Origin: Shewanella gaetbuli
Lineage (GTDB): Bacteria; Pseudomonadota; Gammaproteobacteria; Enterobacterales; Shewanellaceae
NCBI RefSeq assembly: GCF_023284065.1
Contig: NZ_JAKIKP010000010.1
Span: 90,420-154,419 of the forward strand
DNA length: 64,000 nucleotides
Direction of reading: 5' to 3'
Shown here: positions 1 through 8,069 of the stretch, one piece after another
Position numbering within the stretch: the stretch's first letter is position 1
How the letters are laid out: every line of letters starts with the position of its first letter
Notes under the pieces: generated by a model
What the model was told of the DNA's origin: nothing
Database searches by the model: none
What the model saw: only the letters and a program-made list of their open reading frames with translations
Position numbers and translations under genes: made by a program

Positions 1-1
1 C

Positions 2-2008
2 TTAAACACTCTGCAATTACAGCCTCTGCCGCCACAAAGTTTATTGCCTGAGCAACAAGGTCAATACTGGGTGTCTTTGGGGTATCTACCAGAGCTAATT
101 AACGACTGGTCTATATTAACGTCAACAGGTATAGAAGAATTACAAGCCCAAGGTTTTGAGGTCAGTTATTCAGCTAATTTTGACTTGAATATTGTTGATG
201 CCGAACTGGATGTTGATATTGATGATCAAGATGAGTCTGGCTGGTTTTCCTTATCGTTAAATGCCGACATAGACGGCCAGCGAATTTCATTATTAGCGCT
301 GGTGGCCCGTTGGTTGCAACAACATGGTGAGCCGGATGATGAACAAGAGCTTATTCTACCCAGTGAAAATGGTCGTTTTATTAAAATTAAAGCTAAATCC
401 ATTAAGCCTTTAGTGTCAGTGATTCAAGAGCTTTTTCATCGTCACTCAACAGATGTGATTGAAATTCCGAGAAATAGAGCCCACTTACTTAATGACCTCA
501 GTGCCAGTGAAGTGCGCTTGCTTAATGGCGAGCGCGTTAGATTGCTTGCAAGCAAGTTAGCGTCATTTAACGGCGTCACGCCGATTGAGTTACCCAACGG
601 CCTTAATGCCACATTGCGAGATTATCAAAAGCAGGGTGTCGACTGGTTGTGTTTTTTAAAAGAGTTCCAGCTAGGCGGCATATTAGCGGATGATATGGGG
701 CTGGGTAAAACCATTCAGGCATTGGCTTTTTTATTGTATATCAAGCAAATAACACCTGTGTCTGAGCGTAAGCCAAGCTTGATTGTATGTCCTACAAGTT
801 TAGTGGGTAACTGGAGTAAAGAGGCAGAGAAGTTTACCCCAAGCTTAAAAGTGATAGTGATTCATGGAAGCCAGCGACACCAGTGGTTATCGCAAATTGG
901 TGACTATGACTTGGTTGTCACCACTTATCCATTAATTATTCGCGATGAAGAAATTTATCATCAGCATGTTTTTGAACATATTATTCTAGATGAAGCACAA
1001 CAAATTAAAAACGCTCAAGCTAAAGTCACTCAGGTGATTAAAACCTTAAAAGGTCACTTTAGATTGTGCTTGTCTGGCACTCCGTTAGAAAATCATTTAG
1101 GTGAGTTAAAGTCGTTAATGGACTTTTGTTTACCTGGGTTATTAGGACAACATACTTATTTTAATAAAGAGTTTCGCTCACCTATTGAAAAACAAGGTGA
1201 TATCGAAAAGTCTTCTTTGCTAAGCCAACGTATCGCGCCCTTTATGCTTAGACGTACCAAAAAACAGGTTGTGGCCGAACTGCCTGAAAAAACAGAAATA
1301 ATACAATCCCTTGAACTTGAGAAAGACCAACGTAACCTTTATGAGTCTATTCGATTAGTGATGGAGAAAAAACTTCGTGAATTATTTGCTCAAAAAGGGG
1401 TTTCTAGTAGCCACATCGAGTTTTTAGATGCGCTATTAAAGTTAAGGCAAGCTTGTTGTGACCCTCGGTTAGTGAAGTTAGAGCAAGCTCAGCATGTGCA
1501 CGATAACGCAAAACTAAATTGGCTAGTGCAAAACTTGCCAGAAATGCTTGAGGAAGGCCGCAACGTATTAATTTTTAGTCAGTTTACCTCTATGCTGACG
1601 TTAATTGAACAAGCATTAGCTGAGCAAGGTATCAGCTATAGTAAGTTGACTGGGCAAACTAAAAACAGACAAGCACAAATTGACGCGTTTCAAGAAGGCG
1701 ATAACCACGTGTTTTTAATCAGCTTGAAAGCGGGTGGAACAGGGTTAAACTTAACCGCCGCAGATACCGTGATTCATTATGACCCATGGTGGAACCCAGC
1801 TGCTGAGCGCCAAGCCACAGACCGAGCCTATCGCATCGGCCAACAAAATCCGGTGTTTGTGTATAAATTAATTGCCCAAGGGACAGTGGAAGAAAAAATT
1901 CATGCCATGCAACAACACAAACAAGGCTTAGCAGATTCGATATTGGCTGATGGCAAGCAAGGACCTTGGAAAGGGACTGCTGATGATTTACTGTCGCTAT
2001 TACAGTAA
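2..2008 (+). CDS. SNF2-family DNA-dependent ATPase/helicase, 5' end outside window
   Basis: This is the C-terminal part of a SNF2/Swi2 superfamily 2 ATPase. The reading frame is open to the left edge, so the true start lies outside the window; the TTG at position 44 is not a credible start. The helicase core has the Walker A motif GILADDMGLGKT (about 675-713), the DEAQ box (989-1000), the SGTPLENHLGEL motif, and a C-terminal helicase lobe with QATDRAYRIGQ near 1810-1845. The segment before the core resembles the middle region of long bacterial SNF2 proteins of about 1000 residues, some of which carry an N-terminal SWIM zinc finger; that part is not visible here. Such proteins remodel or translocate on DNA, but the cellular role of this subfamily is not settled. 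The next gene follows after 92 bp. Confidence 0.9.
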   Translation, partial: LNTLQLQPLPPQSLLPEQQGQYWVSLGYLPELINDWSILTSTGIEELQAQGFEVSYSANFDLNIVDAELDVDIDDQDESGWFSLSLNADIDGQRISLLALVARWLQQHGEPDDEQELILPSENGRFIKIKAKSIKPLVSVIQELFHRHSTDVIEIPRNRAHLLNDLSASEVRLLNGERVRLLASKLASFNGVTPIELPNGLNATLRDYQKQGVDWLCFLKEFQLGGILADDMGLGKTIQALAFLLYIKQITPVSERKPSLIVCPTSLVGNWSKEAEKFTPSLKVIVIHGSQRHQWLSQIGDYDLVVTTYPLIIRDEEIYHQHVFEHIILDEAQQIKNAQAKVTQVIKTLKGHFRLCLSGTPLENHLGELKSLMDFCLPGLLGQHTYFNKEFRSPIEKQGDIEKSSLLSQRIAPFMLRRTKKQVVAELPEKTEIIQSLELEKDQRNLYESIRLVMEKKLRELFAQKGVSSSHIEFLDALLKLRQACCDPRLVKLEQAQHVHDNAKLNWLVQNLPEMLEEGRNVLIFSQFTSMLTLIEQALAEQGISYSKLTGQTKNRQAQIDAFQEGDNHVFLISLKAGGTGLNLTAADTVIHYDPWWNPAAERQATDRAYRIGQQNPVFVYKLIAQGTVEEKIHAMQQHKQGLADSILADGKQGPWKGTADDLLSLLQ

Positions 2009-2100
2009 GCAACAGTAAAACAGCAGTGGCTCTAGAGTTGGTGTAAGAGTTGAATAAGCGCTGTTCAAGAATTGAAAAAAATTTAATAGGATAATCCACA

Positions 2101-2424
2101 ATGAAATATAGCCAAACTAGTTTGTGCGTATTGCTTCTGTCATTAATGAGCCTAAGTGCATGTAATAACTCAGACTCAGCAACAACTTCTGTTGAAAGTA
2201 GCAGTACAACTCCGTCATCGTTGTGTTCAGAGGCGTGGTTTAAGCAGGTTGAACAGCAAGTGATGTCTGGGGACGGTCAAGGTCATGGGCCTGATTTAGG
2301 CAGTGAAGAGTGGCAAAGTGTAATTGAGTTTAAGTTAGGCGTCAGAGGGAATAGTGACGTCCCACAGCGCAACACTCCACAGTGGTGTGAATATATTGAT
2401 GCGAAGCTTCTGGCATCAAAGTAG
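2101..2424 (+). CDS. Small predicted lipoprotein of unknown function
   Basis: A 107-residue protein with a lipoprotein signal peptide: basic start, hydrophobic core, then the lipobox LSAC with the lipidated Cys near residue 21. A Ser/Thr-rich linker follows. The mature domain has three cysteines (in SLCSEAW near residue 42, and WCEY near the C terminus) and a W-rich pattern (AWFKQ, EEWQS, QWCEY). I do not recognise a named family; similar short lipoproteins occur in Shewanella. The ATG has an AGGA ribosome-binding site. A strong terminator lies about 36 bp after the stop, so the gene is probably monocistronic or co-transcribed with the SNF2 gene. Function unknown. Confidence 0.75.
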   Translation: MKYSQTSLCVLLLSLMSLSACNNSDSATTSVESSSTTPSSLCSEAWFKQVEQQVMSGDGQGHGPDLGSEEWQSVIEFKLGVRGNSDVPQRNTPQWCEYIDAKLLASK

Positions 2425-2460
2425 ATTTTAGCGTCTTAAACTGAACAAACAGATATAAAA

Positions 2461-2482
2461 ATGCCTGCAAATTTGCAGGCAT
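2461..2482. terminator. Bidirectional rho-independent terminator
   Basis: Perfect 22-bp palindrome (ATGCCTGCAAA with its exact complement), with A residues on the left and T residues on the right. It can end transcripts of the lipoprotein gene (plus) and of the Wzi-family gene (minus). Confidence 0.85.
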
Positions 2483-2522
2483 TTTTATAGCTTAGATAGC
2501 TTAATAAAATTATCCGCTGAGA

Positions 2523-3992
2523 TTAAAAGTCGCGTTCCCAGCCTGCATAAATGGTGGTTTCCCAATCATTACTGTCAGTGGTTTTAGGGTAAAGGCTATA
2601 GCCTGTCGTGCCACCGACTTTAAGCTCGCCATTAAATAATGGTCGATGATAACTGGTATCCAACTGGTACATACGTTCATAGCGGCCCGGAGACACCGGA
2701 TTTCCACCGTATTCAGGATTTGAGTCAGTACCATCTACATTAAGTCTAAGTATGCGTAATTTTGTGCTGAGCGATTGCTGGTTGCCCAGTTGGGTAATGC
2801 CACCTAAAACTATGGTGACAGCATCATTATCATAAGTACTGCCTAAACTGCGGTCATAATAACGATAACCTGTTTTATAAAAGCCATGTTCATACAAACA
2901 ATTATAGACTTTTGAATTCACTCCACAGGCGACTTTAGTGTCGGAGTATTCAACAAAAAAACGGGTGGCAACTTGTTCAATATAGAAATCGAATCCCCCC
3001 ATGTTTGCTGAATTAATCAGCTTCTTTTTATCGTGGTGATAATCTTCGTGAGTACGTTCATAATAAATGCCGTAAGGGATACCAAAAGCGGTGTCTGACC
3101 ATCTGAAGTCATAACCCGCTAACATATTCTCTTGGCCGTTCTTTTCTTCACCTTCACTTTTTCCGCCATTAAATATGCCATCCCACCAATCAGATAGGCT
3201 ATTACCGTAACCTTCGCCACCCCATTGCATTGTCCACGAGAAACCAACTTCAAGTTTTGATATTGGGCGGAAGGTACCACGAGCGCCCCAGTGTTTGGTG
3301 TCTGGCACATAGCGGTCACTTTCCATTTCACTGAAACTGGTGGTGAATGTCCACGGGCCAATCCAATTTAACCAAGGAGTTTCGAATGCTTGGCTATTAT
3401 TACGTGAAAAGGTAATGCCGGGTAAGGGACGAGCATTATTAGTTTGAATTAAGCCAGTGTCCCAACTAGGGCCCCAATATTTTTGAATTGCGCCACCTGA
3501 TACAATCCAGTTACCCAGCTTAAAGGCGGCAAAACTATCGTCTAGACGGGTTTGATTACCGTCGATGGCATCATAATGATAACTAGCCGATAGACGGCCA
3601 CTAAACCACTTTTTAGTGACTTCAGCGGTGACTTTCGCTTCGGCTTTGTCTCGGTAATCGTTGCCAAAGCCAATAAACCTTGCAGTGTCATTTGCGCCAT
3701 TAAAACCCACATTCAAATTCACGCCTTTATGGTCTCGGTTGTAAGCACTGATGACTCTGTTATAGGCCGCTAACTGACTTGGGGTTAGCTGGTCTATTGC
3801 GCTATTTTCCAGGTCTTGTTTGATGCCTGCCCACATTAATGGGTAGGTAGTGACTGGTTGAACAATGATGCCGTGATCCGCTAATAATTGAATATCGGCT
3901 TTTAGCGATAAATCTGTCGGCTCTATCCACCAAGCTGATTGAGCACTAAAACTGGTGAGTATCGCTATCCCTGCCAACGGTAAAAACTTCAT
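2523..3992 (-). CDS. Capsule assembly Wzi family outer-membrane protein
   Basis: A 489-residue protein with a cleavable signal peptide (about residues 1-19, ending AQSA) and a long beta-rich body ending in an aromatic residue (ERDF), as outer-membrane barrels do. The N-terminal stretch with LQLLADHGIIVQPVTTYPL-type sequence and the WIGPWTF and GPSWDTGLIQTNNARP regions are typical of the Wzi family. Wzi in Escherichia coli is an 18-strand barrel and lectin that anchors group 1 capsule. No capsule genes are near here, so the role in this organism could be general surface polysaccharide attachment. The start has an AGGA site 7-8 bases upstream. The gene faces the lipoprotein gene tail to tail. 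Confidence 0.85.
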   Translation of the reverse strand: MKFLPLAGIAILTSFSAQSAWWIEPTDLSLKADIQLLADHGIIVQPVTTYPLMWAGIKQDLENSAIDQLTPSQLAAYNRVISAYNRDHKGVNLNVGFNGANDTARFIGFGNDYRDKAEAKVTAEVTKKWFSGRLSASYHYDAIDGNQTRLDDSFAAFKLGNWIVSGGAIQKYWGPSWDTGLIQTNNARPLPGITFSRNNSQAFETPWLNWIGPWTFTTSFSEMESDRYVPDTKHWGARGTFRPISKLEVGFSWTMQWGGEGYGNSLSDWWDGIFNGGKSEGEEKNGQENMLAGYDFRWSDTAFGIPYGIYYERTHEDYHHDKKKLINSANMGGFDFYIEQVATRFFVEYSDTKVACGVNSKVYNCLYEHGFYKTGYRYYDRSLGSTYDNDAVTIVLGGITQLGNQQSLSTKLRILRLNVDGTDSNPEYGGNPVSPGRYERMYQLDTSYHRPLFNGELKVGGTTGYSLYPKTTDSNDWETTIYAGWERDF

Positions 3993-4126
3993 GATGATTC
4001 CTATATGATATTGGCTTTAGCCAATGACTTATTGCGGGTTAATGACGCTCATTTAATAACTGGATTAAATGTTTACTGGTATATTGTAGCGGAATATCAC
4101 CGCTAATTAGTAAAAAATATTAACGA

Positions 4127-4150
4127 CAATAGCGATTTACATCACTATTG
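4127..4150. repeat. Imperfect inverted repeat upstream of the DTW gene
   Basis: Arms CAATAGCGA and TCACTATTG (one mismatch) around a 6-base centre, followed by CTTTTT. It lies between the divergent wzi-like and DTW-domain genes, so it may be an operator or a stray terminator-like hairpin. Low certainty. Confidence 0.3.
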
Positions 4151-4242
4151 CTTTTTATCCATATAAAGGTCGCAAACTTAACTGTTTTAATTAAATGTTG
4201 CTGTCGAATGTAACAAAAATACTGGAAGGACAGATTAAACCA

Positions 4243-4734
4243 ATGAAGTTCATACTATTAACGCATCAACGTGAGTTATTAAGACCCACAAATAGCGGCA
4301 AATTAGCATTGGATTTGTTACCTGAGCAATCTTGTTTGATGGTGTGGGATAGGGTGAAGCCTAATGCGGATTTATTATCTTATATAGAAACAAGCCATGT
4401 TGGGCTGGTGTATCCGGCAGAACACTCCAACAGCAGTAAACATATAGTGTTGACTGAAATGAGTCATGCTCAATTACAGCTTTTCGAATATGTGATAATT
4501 CTTGACTCTACTTGGCAGGAAGCGCGAAAAATGGTCAATAAAAGCCCTTATTTACAGGGATTACCGACCATTGAAATCAATTGTGAATATGATTCAACTT
4601 TCGATTTACGCCGCAATCAAATTGAGGGTGGGTTATGTACTGCTGAGTGTGTTGCAATGCTGCTTAAATATAATAATCAAATTCAGCAATCTAGCGATGT
4701 GCTGAATTCATTACATCAATTTATAGTAAAATAA
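4243..4734 (+). CDS. DTW-domain protein, putative tRNA-uridine aminocarboxypropyltransferase
   Basis: A protein of 163 residues from the chosen ATG. It carries the DTW-domain signature as LDSTWQEARKM near residue 86, a VYPAEHS segment before it and LRRNQIEGGLCTAECVAM towards the C terminus. Members such as E. coli TapT transfer a 3-amino-3-carboxypropyl group from S-adenosylmethionine to uridine in tRNA (acp3U). The longer frame from 4195 has no ribosome-binding site, whereas 4243 has GAAGGA upstream, though with a long spacing of about 12, and begins with the conserved MKFILLTHQRELLRPTNSG-like sequence. The protein lacks the N-terminal Cys cluster found in longer DTW proteins, so it belongs to a short subgroup whose substrate is not known to me. 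Confidence 0.8.
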   Translation: MKFILLTHQRELLRPTNSGKLALDLLPEQSCLMVWDRVKPNADLLSYIETSHVGLVYPAEHSNSSKHIVLTEMSHAQLQLFEYVIILDSTWQEARKMVNKSPYLQGLPTIEINCEYDSTFDLRRNQIEGGLCTAECVAMLLKYNNQIQQSSDVLNSLHQFIVK

Positions 4735-4835
4735 AACTGGGCAAGTTCCTTGTGCCCCAATCTCAATCACAAGATTATTCACTTGTTAATATAATGTTAA
4801 ATGCTTGGCCGTTGCAAGGAGTTTATATAAAAAAA

Positions 4836-4860
4836 GCCGCTAATCTTCAAGATTAACGGC
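4836..4860 (-). terminator. Rho-independent terminator after mtrB
   Basis: Read on the minus strand: a stem of GCCGTTAATCTT with one mismatched pair in its partner arm, then a run of T residues. It lies 27 bases beyond the mtrB stop and closes the omcA-mtrCAB transcript. Confidence 0.8.
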
Positions 4861-4887
4861 CTTTAGCACGGTTATAAGAATGTTAGC

Positions 4888-6975
4888 TTATAGCTTATAG
4901 CTCATGCTTAACATAATCATATGTGCTGTGTAGTCGTGACTGTTGCTACCAAAGCCAACAACGTTCCAAATAGCATCTGGTGCAATGTCATTTGCCGCAT
5001 CGTTGTCTAGGTATTTTTCAATTTTATAATCTAAACGAAGCCCCATTTTTTCAGTGGCTTGATATTGAGCATAAAGATTGACATTGTGAATTTTGGCAAA
5101 ATAATCGCCATAATCACCGGTAATACCTTGTCTAACTTGGGTCGTGCTGTCTGAGTCTGAATAAGTGTAATCAAGCCCTAAACGTAAACGACTGTCCATT
5201 AAGTTGTTGTAGCTTAATCCTGCACCCATAACATCAATGTTATCTTCAATATCAGCTTGCCATGTTGCAGTGGCAAAGTTGCTGCTGCCTGATTGAGCTG
5301 ACTTGATGACTTGATGGTTATAGAACGCATTAAACATCACGTCTGCATTGAACATATAACTTAAATTAGCGTCGTAACTGGTATCTTCTGATTCAGTTAA
5401 CCCAATTTCAGTGTTTTTGTAGTCGTCTAGCGCATAGCGTGCACCAAAATCTACCGTTAACTCATCAATAGGCGTGTAGCTAACACGTGCTTCAATTTGG
5501 CTGCGATCTCTATCTGCTAGATAGTACTTACGCAGTAATTGATTTTGCTCTTTAGACGTCCACTCAGAGGCTTCATAGTCAGAACCGTCACGATGGCTAA
5601 AGCTACCTTTAACCCACATATCCCACTTTTCAAAGCTGTTTACGCGAAAACGAGCCCATAGGTTGGTGTCATCGGTTACTTCACGGTCTTGATAGCTACG
5701 TTCGTCCCTTTTGAACTCGTAACCCGCATCTAACTTCATACCGTAATTGATTCGATAATCAGCACCCACTTTTACGCGGTGAGACGTATGGTCGTATGGC
5801 GTGTTATAAGCCACTTGACCATTAGTTTCATTAATACTGATTTGAGTCCACTCTTCAACCTGAGTATTGTTCTTGCGGTCGCTATAGTCATAGCTACCGT
5901 TAAGTCTTAACTCACGGTTGATGCGAGTGACGGCTTTTAGGTTCATGCCGGTTAAATCAACTGACGCATCTAGTGAGTCAGCAGGTAATTGATAACCATA
6001 ACCAGAGGTTACAAAATCTTGGTCTTGGCTCATTTTACCGACCATTAAACGACCCGATACTGCGGTTACTGAGTCATTGAATTGACCCATTAACGACACG
6101 GTATGCGCTTCGTTGTCAGGGTCTAATGACATATAACCACGAGTTTGCGCGCCGAAGGTTGGGTTAAATGCATTGTCATAACTGAGTTGGCTATTACCAT
6201 TTTTAAATGACGAACCATTGTAGTTAAGACTGGTAAACCAATTGTCACCTTTAAGCTTAATACCGGCTTCAAGGGTGTCAGTGGTGTAGTCAACGGGCTC
6301 AGCTAGCATCATTGATTGATTGAAGAAGCTACCTGAAGCCTGTTTGATACCGCTTTTTTCTTCACGTTGGTAATTTACAAACGTGGTAAATAGCGACTCA
6401 GTTTGATACTCAAAACCTAATCCAGCACGTTCACGGTGAAGTGAAAGCTCAAATGGATTCAAGCTAGAATACAGCATTGGCATTTGTGACGATGAACCGG
6501 CTGTGACCCAGTTATCAGGTAACGTTAAGTCATTACCACCAATACCTTGGTAAGGAGTCAGTGCATCATTTGACTTATAAGTAGCAATTGAGCGGTAGTT
6601 TAGGTTGATGTTGTATGTACCTTGTTTGCCGACATTAATGTCGGCACGGCCATTGTCCATTCCTAAATCAGTTGCTTCAATGCTAGCACGGTAACCTTTG
6701 TCGCCTTTATAGTTAATATCTGCATCTAACTTACCGGCAAACTCATTGTCACTTTTAAACGCATTGGCAGACTTAATGTCTTCTTCGCTGTTGTAGCCAA
6801 CACCGACACCAATGCTACCAGTTGTGCCGGTTTCTACGGTACAACCCTTACAGACCCATTTATCAAACTTAACGTTTTCAGTATTGGCTTCAGCTAAACC
6901 ATAACCTCCGGCCGTTGCCATAAAGCTGGCTGGGGCAAGTAGGGCTAGGGTAATTAGATTTAATTTATACTTCAT
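4888..6975 (-). CDS. mtrB: MtrB, outer-membrane barrel of the Mtr electron conduit
   Basis: A 695-residue member of the MtrB/PioB family. It forms a large outer-membrane beta-barrel that sheaths the decahaem cytochrome MtrA and presents it to MtrC on the cell surface. A signal peptide covers about residues 1-22. The CxxC motif CKGC is at residues 42-45, the same position as I recall for S. oneidensis MtrB, where it is needed for function. The C terminus ends in MLSMSYKL, a barrel-closing strand. Length and most of the sequence agree with MR-1 MtrB (697 residues). A GGGAG site precedes the ATG by 8 bases, and mtrA ends only 12 bases upstream, so the two are co-translated from one transcript. 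A terminator follows. Confidence 0.96.
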   Translation of the reverse strand: MKYKLNLITLALLAPASFMATAGGYGLAEANTENVKFDKWVCKGCTVETGTTGSIGVGVGYNSEEDIKSANAFKSDNEFAGKLDADINYKGDKGYRASIEATDLGMDNGRADINVGKQGTYNINLNYRSIATYKSNDALTPYQGIGGNDLTLPDNWVTAGSSSQMPMLYSSLNPFELSLHRERAGLGFEYQTESLFTTFVNYQREEKSGIKQASGSFFNQSMMLAEPVDYTTDTLEAGIKLKGDNWFTSLNYNGSSFKNGNSQLSYDNAFNPTFGAQTRGYMSLDPDNEAHTVSLMGQFNDSVTAVSGRLMVGKMSQDQDFVTSGYGYQLPADSLDASVDLTGMNLKAVTRINRELRLNGSYDYSDRKNNTQVEEWTQISINETNGQVAYNTPYDHTSHRVKVGADYRINYGMKLDAGYEFKRDERSYQDREVTDDTNLWARFRVNSFEKWDMWVKGSFSHRDGSDYEASEWTSKEQNQLLRKYYLADRDRSQIEARVSYTPIDELTVDFGARYALDDYKNTEIGLTESEDTSYDANLSYMFNADVMFNAFYNHQVIKSAQSGSSNFATATWQADIEDNIDVMGAGLSYNNLMDSRLRLGLDYTYSDSDSTTQVRQGITGDYGDYFAKIHNVNLYAQYQATEKMGLRLDYKIEKYLDNDAANDIAPDAIWNVVGFGSNSHDYTAHMIMLSMSYKL

Positions 6976-6987
6976 AATGTTAACTCC

Positions 6988-7974
6988 CTAGCGCTGTAAT
7001 AGCTTACCTGATGGATGGTTAGAACCATGTACCTGGCTGTGACAGTTTAAGCAACTGCGACCACCAGTAAAGGCGTTATCACCAACAGATGAACCCATTC
7101 CAGTATTGCCTAAATAAGCATTGCTAGCATGTCCGTCACTGGCGTGACATTGTTGACATAGCTGTGGCGCACGGGTTTTTAACATACCGTCATTGACACT
7201 TCCGTGAGGGTTGTGACAGCTCACGCAGTTTTCAGTTACCGGTGCATGTTCCCATAACTTAGGACCGCGTTTTTCAGCATGACATTCGTAACACGTTTCG
7301 TTAACGCTTGGCTTGACTAAGTCTGCGTCAGCTAAGCTACCGTGTGGATTATGACAGTCACTACAGGTCATTTGGTTCCATTTCATTGGGTGGCTAGAAC
7401 GCTTGTTCATGTCAGTTTTTTGCTTGGTATGACAGCTGGTACAGACTTCCATTTCAGTTTGCTTGTCTAGCACTGAGTCTTTAGCAGCATGAATGTTGTG
7501 ACAAGAAGCACAAGCGACATCGGCATTGTCATGGTGACTGGTGTTCCAAGACATACGTTTGTCATCTAAGTGACAGCTCATACAGACACTGTTTTGCTTG
7601 TCAGCTGGTAAGCTTGAGTCTGGGCCAAATGCGATCATTGGCTCGCGACCACCACGGTTGTGAGAGCCTTGTGGTCCATGACACGCTTCACATTGCAGGC
7701 CAGCCATTGGGCTTTTGCTTGAATCAATTGCACCATGCACGCCTTTGAATAAGTCCATGACTTTTTCAGAGCGTTTGTGACACATTAAACAAGAGTCAGC
7801 GCCTTTTGGAGAGTATTTACCTTCAGCAAACTTAGTATCAAGAGTGGCTTCTACTTCTGCTGGAGACATTTTTTCATCCCACTTTGCAGCGTGTGCAGGT
7901 GAGGTGATTCCCATGAATAACACCAGTGAAAACAGTGCAGACAGTAGCGGGAAAGTTGTCATTTTGGTCTTCAT
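6988..7974 (-). CDS. mtrA: MtrA, periplasmic decahaem c-type cytochrome
   Basis: A protein of 328 residues from the chosen start, with ten CxxCH motifs (from CLMCH near the N terminus to CLNCH near the C terminus). It accepts electrons from periplasmic and inner-membrane carriers such as CymA and passes them through the MtrB barrel to MtrC. A signal peptide precedes AAKWDEKM. The frame extends to 8022, but the ATG at 7974 has an AGGAAG site and directly precedes the signal peptide. Stretches such as [11 protein letters not shown] and the C-terminal [13 protein letters not shown] are as I recall in MR-1 MtrA. It lies between mtrC (95-base gap with a hairpin) and mtrB (12-base gap). Confidence 0.96.
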   Translation of the reverse strand: MKTKMTTFPLLSALFSLVLFMGITSPAHAAKWDEKMSPAEVEATLDTKFAEGKYSPKGADSCLMCHKRSEKVMDLFKGVHGAIDSSKSPMAGLQCEACHGPQGSHNRGGREPMIAFGPDSSLPADKQNSVCMSCHLDDKRMSWNTSHHDNADVACASCHNIHAAKDSVLDKQTEMEVCTSCHTKQKTDMNKRSSHPMKWNQMTCSDCHNPHGSLADADLVKPSVNETCYECHAEKRGPKLWEHAPVTENCVSCHNPHGSVNDGMLKTRAPQLCQQCHASDGHASNAYLGNTGMGSSVGDNAFTGGRSCLNCHSQVHGSNHPSGKLLQR

Positions 7975-8034
7975 AAATAGACTTCCTAATTTGTCCATAT
8001 AAAGCGCTTTAAATAAGCGCATTGCCTAGCAACA

Positions 8035-8060
8035 AGGGAGAAGCGATTAAGCTTCTCCCT
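8035..8060 (-). repeat. Intercistronic hairpin between mtrC and mtrA
   Basis: Perfect 10-bp arms AGGGAGAAGC and GCTTCTCCCT with a 6-base loop, starting about 10 bases after the mtrC stop. No T run follows on the minus strand, so it looks more like an mRNA-stabilising or processing hairpin than a full terminator. Confidence 0.7.
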
Positions 8061-8069
8061 ATGGGCAAA

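Noticed and set aside
44..2008. Start of the SNF2 gene at the TTG at 44
   Set aside because: The frame is open to the left edge of the window and the encoded protein is shorter than the family, so the start is outside.
1719..2099. 126-codon open frame opposite the SNF2 helicase
   Set aside because: No domain, no ribosome-binding site, and it overlaps the conserved helicase motifs on the other strand.
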